Below, one piece after another: positions 1-7,011 of a DNA stretch of 64,000 bases. Source of the DNA: Streptomyces sp. NBC_01233 (lineage in GTDB: Bacteria; Actinomycetota; Actinomycetes; Streptomycetales; Streptomycetaceae); the NCBI RefSeq assembly GCF_035989305.1, contig NZ_CP108514.1, positions 4,689,501 to 4,753,500 on the forward strand. The letters are read 5' to 3'. Position 1 is the stretch's first letter, and every line of letters begins with the position of its first letter. The notes beneath the pieces were generated by a model. That model saw only the letters and a list, made by a program, of their open reading frames with translations. It ran no database searches and was not told the origin of the DNA. Position numbers and translations under genes: made by a program.

Positions 1-2
1 TG

Positions 3-272
3 GCGGTGCAGGTGGCGTTTCCGTTCACGCTGTTCAACCGGCGGATCAAGAACGTGCTGCTGGCCGTGATGATGCTGGAGCACGTGGGGATCGCGGTGCT
101 GCTGGGGCTGCCGTTCTTCTCTTTGGCGATGATCGCCGCCGACGCGGTCTTCTTGCCGACGGTGTTCCTGGTGTGGCTCGGCGCCCGCTGCACCGCCCTG
201 CGACCGAGCCGCCGCGCAGCCGCCGCCGAGCCGGTCCCGGTGGCGGCGGAACCCGAGCCGGTCCCCCGCTGA
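3..272 (+). CDS. HTTM domain membrane protein, C-terminal part (5' end outside window)
   Basis: Only the last ~90 residues are in the window; the frame is open to the left edge, so the start lies upstream. Two hydrophobic segments can be seen, and the text around FPFTLFNRRIKNVLLAVMM followed by a second membrane helix and VFLVWLG matches the C-terminal end of HTTM (horizontally transferred transmembrane, vitamin-K-dependent carboxylase-like) proteins as I know them. The last ~25 residues are an Ala/Pro/Glu-rich tail. Any enzymatic role cannot be judged because the catalytic N-terminal part is missing here. A hairpin at 330-376 follows as a likely terminator. Confidence 0.65.
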   Translation, partial: AVQVAFPFTLFNRRIKNVLLAVMMLEHVGIAVLLGLPFFSLAMIAADAVFLPTVFLVWLGARCTALRPSRRAAAAEPVPVAAEPEPVPR

Positions 273-329
273 GCCCGCCCCGCGGCGGCGCGGCTGAAGG
301 ACCGGGGCTCCGCCCCGAACCGCCCCGCT

Positions 330-376
330 CCTCAAACGCCGGCGAGGCTGTCTTTCAGCCCCTCCGGCGTTTGAGG
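330..376. terminator. Hairpin repeat, probable terminator
   Basis: A 13-base inverted repeat (CCTCAAACGCCGG at 330-342, its complement at 364-376) has a further inner stem, GGCTG/CAGCC. It follows the HTTM gene. The same core, with CCGGCGAGGCTG inside the left arm, recurs at 13044-13092 after BKD operon 1, so this is a dispersed Streptomyces-style intergenic hairpin. A separate GGGGC...GCCCC element at about 304-316 precedes it. There is no clear T-run. Confidence 0.6.
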
Positions 377-535
377 CGCGGGTTCGGGCAGAGCCCGGGG
401 AACGGTGGAAGGGCGGGGCGGGGAGAGCTCCGCGCAGCGGCACAAGGCACGGCGGCGGAGGCCCGCGGAGCGATGCGAGCGGCCGGGTGAGGCCCGCGGA
501 GCGGCGGGGGTCCCGGTGGACCGTAGGGTCGGGGC

Positions 536-1315
536 ATGAGTGAGCGGGCGGGCGCAGACGAGACGGTGCGGGAGTGGCGGGAGGCCGCCGGGCGGGCGGA
601 TCTTGTCCTGCTCGACGGGTTCCACGCGCTGAAGCACGCCCTGCGCTTCGGCGCGGACGTGCGGATGGTCGTCGCCGAGGACCCCGCCGCCGTACGGGCC
701 CTGGCCGCCGAGCTGGCTCCGGACGTCGAGCCCGAGGTGGCCCGGCTGGTGCGCCGGGCCACGCTCAAGGAGCTGCTCCCCCGCGTGCACCCCACCGGGG
801 TCGCGGCCCTCGCCGTACGTCCCGACCGGGCGGCGGGCCTCGCCGCGCTCGGGCGGTTGCCCAGGCCCGCGCCCGTCGTCGTGCTCGACAACCCCCGCAA
901 CCTCGGCAACGTCGGCGCCGTCGTCCGCCTCGCCGCCGGGTTCGGCGCCACCGGCGTCGTGACCCGCGGCGACCTCGACCCCTGGCACCCGAACGTGGTC
1001 CGGGCCGGGGCCGGCCTGCACTACGCCACCACCGTCGAGCGCCTCGCACTGGACGAGCTGCCGCCCGGGCCGCTCTACGCGCTCGACCCGGAGGGCGTGG
1101 ACATCCGTACCCTCACCCTCCCGGACGACGCCCTGCTCGCCTTCGGCTCGGAACGCCACGGGATCTCACCGGAGCTCCGAGACCGGGCCGACCACCTCGT
1201 CTCCCTGCCCATGCGCCCGCAGGTCTCCAGCTACAACCTCGCCACCAGCGTGGCCATGACCCTCTTCCACTGGGGCGGACCGCCGGCCGGCGAAGAGGGC
1301 GGCGAGGACGCCTAG
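536..1315 (+). CDS. SpoU/TrmH-family RNA 2'-O-methyltransferase
   Basis: This 259-residue protein probably transfers a methyl group from S-adenosylmethionine to a ribose 2'-OH in tRNA or rRNA. All three SPOUT signature motifs are visible: NPRNLGNVGAVVR at about 119-131 (motif 1), FGSERHGIS at about 203-211 (motif 2) and the SYNLATSVAM stretch at about 232-241 (motif 3), which form the knotted cofactor site. The ~100 residues before motif 1 match the substrate-binding part of TrmH/RlmB-like members. The target nucleotide cannot be assigned. The ATG has only a weak purine-rich region in front. Its last ~150 bases overlap the convergent membrane protein gene. Confidence 0.88.
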   Translation: MSERAGADETVREWREAAGRADLVLLDGFHALKHALRFGADVRMVVAEDPAAVRALAAELAPDVEPEVARLVRRATLKELLPRVHPTGVAALAVRPDRAAGLAALGRLPRPAPVVVLDNPRNLGNVGAVVRLAAGFGATGVVTRGDLDPWHPNVVRAGAGLHYATTVERLALDELPPGPLYALDPEGVDIRTLTLPDDALLAFGSERHGISPELRDRADHLVSLPMRPQVSSYNLATSVAMTLFHWGGPPAGEEGGEDA

Positions 1316-2221
1316 CGCGCCCCCGGCCAGGATCAGTGCGGACGCGCCGAGCGTCGCACCGTCCGGGTGGACCAGCGAGTGGCCGCGCAGTGCCTGCCAG
1401 GTCAGCAGGGCGAGCACGGCCGTGTAGACCGCACCGGCCACGAAGACCAGCCGCACCCGCACCCGTTCGTCGCGCAGCCGGGCGAAGCGCGGGGCGAGCG
1501 CGGCCAGGACGAGCACGAGGAGCGGGAGCAGCTGCAGGGCGTGCATTCCGAAGAAGTGCGGGATGCGCAGGTCTCCGCCGGTGGTGGACCAGCCGGTGAG
1601 GAACATTCCGGGGCCGCCGTCGGGCACGCCCACGCTGTGCCCGCCGGTCTCCGGGGCCTCGAGGCCGGCCGCGTCGAGGCGCTGCTGCTCGGCGGTGGGC
1701 AGGGTCATCAGGACGGCGAGTCCGGCACCGGTCAGCGCGAGGACCGTGGAGATCCGGATCGACCAGGTCGTGGCGCGGTCGGCGGTCCCGGCGCGCCAGA
1801 GCAGGACGGCGATGACGAGCGTGGCGAGCCACAGTACGACCACGGTGTCGCGCATGAGCGAGTAGACCTGGGTGTCGAAGGGCGTCGCGCCGTTGAAATG
1901 GCTGCGCACCCCGCGCAGGGCCTGCAGGGTGATCAGCACCATTTCGCCGGCGCCCGCGGCGACCACGACCGTGCCGGCCCACCAGGCGGCCCGGCGCAGC
2001 CGCCGCCGGTCCTCGCCCAGCAGCGAGATCATCCAGGCCAGGCTGAGGCAGTAGGCGACCAACGAGACCGAGAACTTGAAGGGCTTGGCCCAGATCGGCG
2101 CCCCCGTCAGCACGCGGTCGTCGACCAGGAGTCCGACCGCGGAGCCGAGCGCCCACACGGCCATGACCAGGGCGAACAGCACCAGCGGACGGTGCCGGGT
2201 ACGCCAGGAGGACATCGGCAT
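1166..2221 (-). CDS. Multi-pass membrane protein, function unknown
   Basis: A 351-residue protein with about eight to ten hydrophobic segments, starting MPMSSWRTRHRPLVLFALVM. I do not recognise a named family. It contains HFNG around residue 109 and a conserved-looking IPHFFGMHALQLLPL stretch near 223-237. GGGGGT sits about five bases before the ATG. It is divergent from the MerR gene at 2324, and the shared 102-base gap holds a double inverted repeat, so MerR control is likely. The last ~50 residues read antisense through the methyltransferase gene and look like non-conserved tail, so the functional protein may be ~300 residues. Confidence 0.75.
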   Translation of the reverse strand: MPMSSWRTRHRPLVLFALVMAVWALGSAVGLLVDDRVLTGAPIWAKPFKFSVSLVAYCLSLAWMISLLGEDRRRLRRAAWWAGTVVVAAGAGEMVLITLQALRGVRSHFNGATPFDTQVYSLMRDTVVVLWLATLVIAVLLWRAGTADRATTWSIRISTVLALTGAGLAVLMTLPTAEQQRLDAAGLEAPETGGHSVGVPDGGPGMFLTGWSTTGGDLRIPHFFGMHALQLLPLLVLVLAALAPRFARLRDERVRVRLVFVAGAVYTAVLALLTWQALRGHSLVHPDGATLGASALILAGGALGVLAALFAGRRSAPVEEGHGHAGGEVVAGDLRAHGQGDEVVGPVSELR

Positions 2222-2241
2222 TCATACCCCCGTGATGAATG

Positions 2242-2285
2242 GATAGCGGCGCTCTCCGCTATCTGATAGTGCCACTATCTATGAT
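2242..2285. promoter_or_regulatory. Double inverted repeat and -10 element upstream of merR-type gene
   Basis: Four half-sites of the form GATAG(C/T)G occur as two adjacent inverted repeats: GATAGCG (2242-2248)/CGCTATC (2257-2263) and GATAGTG (2265-2271)/CACTATC (2273-2279), the latter separated by one base. TATGAT at 2280-2285 directly follows and fits a -10 box for the rightward MerR gene. Dyads in the promoter spacer are the known arrangement for MerR regulators. The site probably serves both this gene and the divergent membrane protein gene. Confidence 0.7.
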
Positions 2286-2323
2286 GGGGGTGGCCAGGGC
2301 AAGCGAAGACAGGGTGAACGCAC

Positions 2324-2983
2324 GTGCGCATCGGTGAGTTGAGCCGGCGGACCGGGGTGCCGGTACCGACGATCAAGTACTACCTACGGGAGGGCCTGCT
2401 CCCGGCAGGGGAGCTGACGAGCCCCAACCAGGCCAGCTACGGGGACGTGCACGAGCGTCGGCTCCGGCTGGTCCGTGCACTGCTGGAAGTCGGCGGACTC
2501 TCGGTGGCGGCCATCGGCGAGGTGCTCGCGGCCGTCGACGACAAGGAGCGGCCGGTGCACGAGATGCTGGGCGCGGCGGCGCAGAGCCTGGTGCCCGGAT
2601 ACGGCGAAGGCGGCGGCAGCGGCGGTGCGGAGGACGCGGAGACCGTACTGGCCCGGGAGCGGGTGGCGCGGCTGGTCGAGGCGCGCGGCTGGCGCGTCGA
2701 TCCCGCCAACAAGGCCGTCGAGGCGCTGGTGGCCGCGCTCGCCTCGCTCGACCGGGTGGGGCACGGCGGCTTCGTGGACGTGCTCGACGACTACGCGGAG
2801 GCGGCCGAGCGGGTGGGCCGCGCAGACCTGGACTACACCGCCCGCCGGGTGGCCCGGGAGGACCTCGTGGAGGCGGTGGTCGTCGGCACGGTGCTGGGCG
2901 ACGCGGTCTTCGCCGCCCTGCGCAGGATGGCCCAGGTGGACGCCTCCGTCCGAACCTTCGGAGAGGAGGCGTCCAGGGCCTGA
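2324..2983 (+). CDS. MerR-family transcriptional regulator
   Basis: The 219-residue protein opens with a standard MerR winged helix-turn-helix: MRIGELSRRTGVPVPTIKYYLREGLLPAG (1-29), then the wing and a helix ending near residue 75. The remainder is helical, with no Cys pair of the metal-sensing type, so the inducer is unknown. Members usually twist over-spaced promoters to activate them. The protein is divergent from a multi-pass membrane gene across paired GATAG-type palindromes at 2242-2279, so that gene and merR itself are the likely targets. The reading frame starts with a GTG codon. Confidence 0.88.
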   Translation: MRIGELSRRTGVPVPTIKYYLREGLLPAGELTSPNQASYGDVHERRLRLVRALLEVGGLSVAAIGEVLAAVDDKERPVHEMLGAAAQSLVPGYGEGGGSGGAEDAETVLARERVARLVEARGWRVDPANKAVEALVAALASLDRVGHGGFVDVLDDYAEAAERVGRADLDYTARRVAREDLVEAVVVGTVLGDAVFAALRRMAQVDASVRTFGEEASRA

Positions 2984-2995
2984 TCGGGAGGGGGA

Positions 2996-4678
2996 CTACG
3001 CCTGGCGGCGGACCTCCACCACTCGGAAGCGGTTCGCGACGAAGGCGCCGTCGCACAGCGCGGCATTGGCCGCGGGGTTGCCGCCCGAGCCGTGGAAGTC
3101 CGAGAACGCGGCGGTCTGGTTGACGTACACCCCGCCGGTCAGGTTCAGCGAGAGCTGCGCGGACTCCTCCAGGCAGACCTCCTCGATCGCCCGCTCGGTG
3201 TCCGCGGACGTCGTGTACGCGCCCACCGTCATGGCGCCCTTCTCCCGCACCGTGCGGCGCAGCAGGTCGAGGGCGTCGGCGGTGGTGTCCACGGCCACGG
3301 CGAAGGAGACCGGGCCGAAGCACTCCGAGAGGTAGGGCGCGTCCGGGTCCGGCTTGGCCGCGTCCAGCTTGACCAGGACGGGGGTGCGGACCACGGCGTC
3401 CGGGAACTCGGGGTTCACGACCTCCCGGGAGGCCAGCGCGACCTCGCCCAGTGCGGCCGCCGCCTCCAGCCGGGCCTTGACGTCCGGGTTGACCAGCGCG
3501 CCGAGCAGCGCGTTGGCCCGGGCGTCGTCGCCCAGCAGGCCGCCGACCGATGCCGCGAGGTCGGCGACGACCTCGTCGTACGTCTTGTGGCCGGCGTCCG
3601 TGGCGATGCCGTCGCGCGGGATCAGCAGGTTCTGCGGGGTGGTGCACATCTGGCCGCTGTAGAGGGACAGGGAGAACGCGAGGTTCGCCAGCATGCCCTT
3701 GTAGTTGTCCGTGGAGTCCAGGACGACGGTGTTGACGCCGGCCTTCTCCGTGTAGACCTGCGCCTGACGGGCATTGGTCTCGAGCCAGTCGCCGAACTCC
3801 GTCGACCCCGTGTAGTCGATCAGCTTGATCTCGGGGCGGACCGCGAGGGTCTTGGCGATGCCCTCGCCCGGGCGCTCGACCGCGAGCGCGACCAGGTTCG
3901 GGTCGAAGCCCGCCTCGGTGAGGACCTCGCGCGCCACCTGGACGGTGAGCGCGAGCGGCAGCACGGCCCGCGGGTGCGGCTTGACCAGCACCGCGTTGCC
4001 GGTGGCGAGGGAGGCGAACAGGCCGGGGTAGCCGTTCCAGGTCGGGAAGGTGTTGCAGCCGATCATGAGGGCGATGCCGCGCGGGACCGCCGTGAAGCTC
4101 TTGCCGAGATTCAGCGGGTCCTTCTTGCCCTGGGGCTTCGACCAGTCGGCCTGCCCCGGGACCCGGGTCTGCTCCTCGTACGCGTACGCCACCGCCTCCA
4201 GACCGCGGTCCTGCGCGTGCGGGCCGCCCGCCTGGAACGCCATCATGAACGCCTGGCCGCTGGTGTGCATGACCGCGTGCGCGAACTCGTGGGTGCGGGC
4301 GGAGATGCGGGCCAGGATCTCGATGCAGACCAGGGCGCGTGCCTCGGGACCCGCATCGCGCCAGGCGGCCATGCCGGCCTTCATAGCGGGCAGCAGCACG
4401 TCCGGGTCGGCGTGCGGGTACTCGACGCCGAGCTCCGGGCCGTACGGGGACACCTCGGCACCCGTCCAGCCGTCGGTGCCGGGCTGGCCGAGGTCCAGCC
4501 GAGAGCCGCGCAGGGCCTCGAAGGCGGCGAGCCCGTCGGCCGGCGCGGTCTCGCCGTAGGCCTTGGGGTGCTCGGGATGCGGGGACCAGTAGGCGCGGCT
4601 GCGGATCGCCGACAGGGCCTGGTCCAGGGTGGGCCGGTGCTTGGCGGACAACTGGGGGACGGTGAGCTCGGCGGCCAT
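2996..4678 (-). CDS. paaN: PaaN-type aldehyde dehydrogenase of phenylacetate catabolism
   Basis: This 560-residue protein matches the actinobacterial stand-alone PaaN family, which has an aldehyde dehydrogenase fold and acts in phenylacetyl-CoA ring cleavage (oxidation of the semialdehyde after oxepin-CoA opening). Visible ALDH features are a cofactor-region segment ending IDYTGSTEFGDWLE and a catalytic Cys in SGQMCTTPQN at about residue 341. It lacks the fused hydratase domain of the E. coli protein. The start is supported by GAGGAG about 10 bases upstream. It is divergent from the hydroxyacyl-CoA dehydrogenase gene, with the palindrome at 4734-4747 between them. No paaABCDE oxygenase genes are in the window. 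Confidence 0.85.
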   Translation of the reverse strand: MAAELTVPQLSAKHRPTLDQALSAIRSRAYWSPHPEHPKAYGETAPADGLAAFEALRGSRLDLGQPGTDGWTGAEVSPYGPELGVEYPHADPDVLLPAMKAGMAAWRDAGPEARALVCIEILARISARTHEFAHAVMHTSGQAFMMAFQAGGPHAQDRGLEAVAYAYEEQTRVPGQADWSKPQGKKDPLNLGKSFTAVPRGIALMIGCNTFPTWNGYPGLFASLATGNAVLVKPHPRAVLPLALTVQVAREVLTEAGFDPNLVALAVERPGEGIAKTLAVRPEIKLIDYTGSTEFGDWLETNARQAQVYTEKAGVNTVVLDSTDNYKGMLANLAFSLSLYSGQMCTTPQNLLIPRDGIATDAGHKTYDEVVADLAASVGGLLGDDARANALLGALVNPDVKARLEAAAALGEVALASREVVNPEFPDAVVRTPVLVKLDAAKPDPDAPYLSECFGPVSFAVAVDTTADALDLLRRTVREKGAMTVGAYTTSADTERAIEEVCLEESAQLSLNLTGGVYVNQTAAFSDFHGSGGNPAANAALCDGAFVANRFRVVEVRRQA

Positions 4679-4733
4679 CAGGGACCAACTCCTCGTTGAG
4701 CCGGGCGAAGAAGAGCAGACTGGAGTTAGAGTA

Positions 4734-4747
4734 ACCGAACGATCGGT
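4734..4747. promoter_or_regulatory. Palindromic TetR-type operator between paaN and hydroxyacyl-CoA dehydrogenase genes
   Basis: ACCGA-ACGA-TCGGT is a perfect 5+4+5 inverted repeat in the 124-base divergent promoter region. An almost identical copy, ACCGA-ACAA-TCGGT, occurs at 9455-9468 before BKD operon 1. The nearest candidate repressor is the TetR protein encoded at 6311-6898, which is translationally coupled to the gene controlled from this site. Binding itself is inference. Confidence 0.7.
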
Positions 4748-4802
4748 CGGGACAAGAGGGCCCGGCGGGCCTGTGGATAAGTCGGTGCGGGAGGATCAGG
4801 AC

Positions 4803-6314
4803 ATGACAGCAATCGAGCGGTCCCGCACTGTGGCGGTCGTCGGCGCGGGCACCATGGGCCAGGGCATCGCCCAGGTCGCCCTTCTCGCAGGTCACCGCGT
4901 GCTGATCTACGACATCGACGCGACCCTCGCCGCGGACGGCGTCGGTTTCGTGCAGGACCGCGTCGAGCGGATGGCCGCCAAGGGCCGTCTCGACCGTGCC
5001 GAGGCCGAGGACGCGATCGGCCGAATCGGTTCGGCGACCGCCCTCGGGGACCTCGCCGGGGCCGCCCTCGTCATCGAGGCGGTGGTCGAGAACGTCACCG
5101 TCAAGCAGGCGCTCTTCGCTGCGCTCGAAGAGGTGGTTTCGCCGGACGCGCTGCTGGCCACGAACACCTCCTCGCTCTCCGTCACCGAGCTCGCCGCCGG
5201 GCTCGCGCACCCAGGCCGCTTCCTCGGCCTGCACTTCTTCAACCCGGCACCGCTGCTCCCGCTCGTCGAGGTGGTCAGCGGTTTCGCGACCGACCCGGAA
5301 GCCGCCGAGCGCGCGTACCGCACCGTCCTCGGCTGGGGGAAGACGCCGGTCCGCTGCGCGGACACCCCCGGGTTCATCGTCAACCGGATCGCCCGCCCCT
5401 TCTACGCCGAGGCCTTCGCGGTGTACGAGGAGCAGGGCGCCGACCCGGCCACCATCGACGCCGTGCTCCGCGAGAGCGGCGGCTTCAAGATGGGCCCGTT
5501 CCAGCTGACCGACCTGATCGGCCAGGATGTCAACGAGGCCGTGACCCGCTCCGTGTGGGAGTCCTTCTTCCGCAGCCCCAAGTTCACCCCCTCCCTCGCG
5601 CAGCGCCGGCTGGTCCAGTCGGGCCGCCTCGGCCGCAAGTCGGGCCACGGCTGGTTCCCGTACGGCCCGGAGGCCGTCGCCGCGCAGCCGCACACCGCCG
5701 GACCCGAGGAGGCCCCGGCCAAGGTCACCGTGGTGGGCGACCTCGGGCCCGCGGCGGAGCTGGCCGACCTGCTGGAGGAGGCCGGGATCGCGGTGACGGC
5801 CACCGAGCACGGGGGCCCGTACATCCAGCTGCCCGGGGAGGGCCAGCTGGTGCTGGCGGACGGGAAGACCTCGGTCGAGTTCGCGGACGTCGTGTACTTC
5901 GACCTCGCGCTCGACTACCGCGGCGCCACCCGGATCGCGCTCTCCGCCAGCGAGGACACCAGCGAGCGGACCCTCGCCGAGGCGATCGGCCTCTTCCAGA
6001 AGCTGGGCAAGCAGGTCTCCGTCATCGGCGACGTCCCCGGCATGATCGTCGCCCGGACCGTGGCGATGCTGATCGACCTCACGGCGGACGCCGTGGCCCG
6101 CGGCGTGGCCTGCGCCGAGGACATCGACACGGCGATGCGGCTCGGCGTCAACTACCCGGCGGGCCCCGCCGAATGGCACGACCGGCTCGGCCGCGACTGG
6201 GCCTACGACCTGCTCCACCACCTCGACGAGCGCTGTCCCGGAGGCCGGTACGCGCCCTCACTGGCGCTGTTCAAGCTGGGCTACGCGGCAGGCGACGAGG
6301 AGGAGGCCGAATGA
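4803..6314 (+). CDS. paaH: 3-hydroxyacyl-CoA dehydrogenase (PaaH / 3-hydroxybutyryl-CoA dehydrogenase type)
   Basis: A 503-residue NAD-dependent enzyme that oxidises a 3-hydroxyacyl-CoA to the 3-keto form. The Rossmann motif VAVVGAGTMGQGIAQ is at about 9-23, followed by NTSSLSVTELA and LHFFNPAPLLPLVEVV, typical of the family. The C-terminal dehydrogenase domain is present twice: PGFIVNRIARPFYAEA near 185, and PGMIVARTVAMLIDL near 417. The double arrangement and length of ~500 match PaaH and similar actinobacterial enzymes. The divergent paaN supports a role in phenylacetate or related acyl-CoA oxidation; plain 3-hydroxybutyryl-CoA activity remains possible. The ATG at 4803 was chosen because the Rossmann fold begins right after it. 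The TetR gene overlaps by ATGA. Confidence 0.85.
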   Translation: MTAIERSRTVAVVGAGTMGQGIAQVALLAGHRVLIYDIDATLAADGVGFVQDRVERMAAKGRLDRAEAEDAIGRIGSATALGDLAGAALVIEAVVENVTVKQALFAALEEVVSPDALLATNTSSLSVTELAAGLAHPGRFLGLHFFNPAPLLPLVEVVSGFATDPEAAERAYRTVLGWGKTPVRCADTPGFIVNRIARPFYAEAFAVYEEQGADPATIDAVLRESGGFKMGPFQLTDLIGQDVNEAVTRSVWESFFRSPKFTPSLAQRRLVQSGRLGRKSGHGWFPYGPEAVAAQPHTAGPEEAPAKVTVVGDLGPAAELADLLEEAGIAVTATEHGGPYIQLPGEGQLVLADGKTSVEFADVVYFDLALDYRGATRIALSASEDTSERTLAEAIGLFQKLGKQVSVIGDVPGMIVARTVAMLIDLTADAVARGVACAEDIDTAMRLGVNYPAGPAEWHDRLGRDWAYDLLHHLDERCPGGRYAPSLALFKLGYAAGDEEEAE

Positions 6315-6898
6315 CCACGGTCAAGCGGGACACGTACACCCCCGAGACGCTGCTGTCCGTCGCCGTCCAGGTCTTCAACGAGCGCGGCTACGACGGCACC
6401 TCGATGGAGCACCTCTCCAAGGCCGCGGGCATCTCGAAGTCCTCGATCTACCACCACGTCACGGGCAAGGAGGAGCTGCTGCGGCGCGCCGTCAGCCGCG
6501 CCCTCGACGGGCTCTTCGCGGTGCTGGAGGAGCCGGGGGCGGTCCGCGGCCGGGCGGTCGAGCGCGTCGAGTACGTCACGCGCCGCACGGTCGAGGTGCT
6601 GGTCTCCGAGCTGCCGTACGTGACGCTGCTGCTGCGGGTGCGCGGCAACACCCGGACCGAGCGCTGGGCGCTGGAACGCCGCCGCGAGTTCGACCACCAG
6701 GTGGCCGACCTGCTCAAGGCCGCCGCGGCGGACGGCGACCTCCGGGCGGACGTGGACATCCGGCTGGCCACCCGCCTGCTGTTCGGCATGGTGAACTCCC
6801 TCGTCGAGTGGTACCGCCCGCATCCGGGAACCAGCCAGGACCAACTCGCCGACGCGGTGGTCAGCATGGCCCTGGACGGCCTGCGCACCGCCCGCTGA
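6311..6898 (+). CDS. TetR-family transcriptional repressor, probably of the paa/hbd unit
   Basis: This 195-residue protein has an N-terminal helix-turn-helix (residues ~10-56: LLSVAVQVFNERGYDGTSMEHL then GISKSSIYHHVTGKEELL), the hallmark of TetR/AcrR regulators. The all-helical C-terminal domain probably binds an acyl-CoA or CoA-thioester, as in related PaaR/FadR-type repressors; the ligand is not visible from sequence. It overlaps the dehydrogenase gene by four bases (ATGA), so the two are cotranscribed and probably controlled from the palindrome at 4734. The same palindrome before the BKD operon at 9455 suggests a second target. Confidence 0.87.
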   Translation: MTTVKRDTYTPETLLSVAVQVFNERGYDGTSMEHLSKAAGISKSSIYHHVTGKEELLRRAVSRALDGLFAVLEEPGAVRGRAVERVEYVTRRTVEVLVSELPYVTLLLRVRGNTRTERWALERRREFDHQVADLLKAAAADGDLRADVDIRLATRLLFGMVNSLVEWYRPHPGTSQDQLADAVVSMALDGLRTAR

Positions 6899-7011
6899 CC
6901 AGCGGGTGCAACCCCCTCTGACGAACGGTCGGGCGATTCTGTACCCTGAGCGGGATTTCAGTCTTGAGCGCGTTCAAAAACTCGCGTTCGGGACCATCGC
7001 ACCGAACGAAA

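Noticed and set aside
5021..5034. CCGAA-TCGG-TTCGG palindrome resembling the paa operator
   Set aside because: It lies inside the dehydrogenase coding sequence, with different arms; most likely a chance product of GC-rich codons.
2373..6221. A 1282-codon open frame on the minus strand across paaN and the dehydrogenase gene
   Set aside because: It is antisense to clearly conserved enzymes and has the Arg/Gly/Pro-rich composition of GC-driven shadow frames.
6920..6932. ACGAACGGTCGG near the end of the TetR gene, similar to half an operator
   Set aside because: It is not palindromic and has only one matching half-site.
6964..7011. TTG start extending the secreted repeat protein by 16 residues
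   Set aside because: The signal peptide begins properly at ATG 7012, and the extension would put an unusual polar stretch in front of it.
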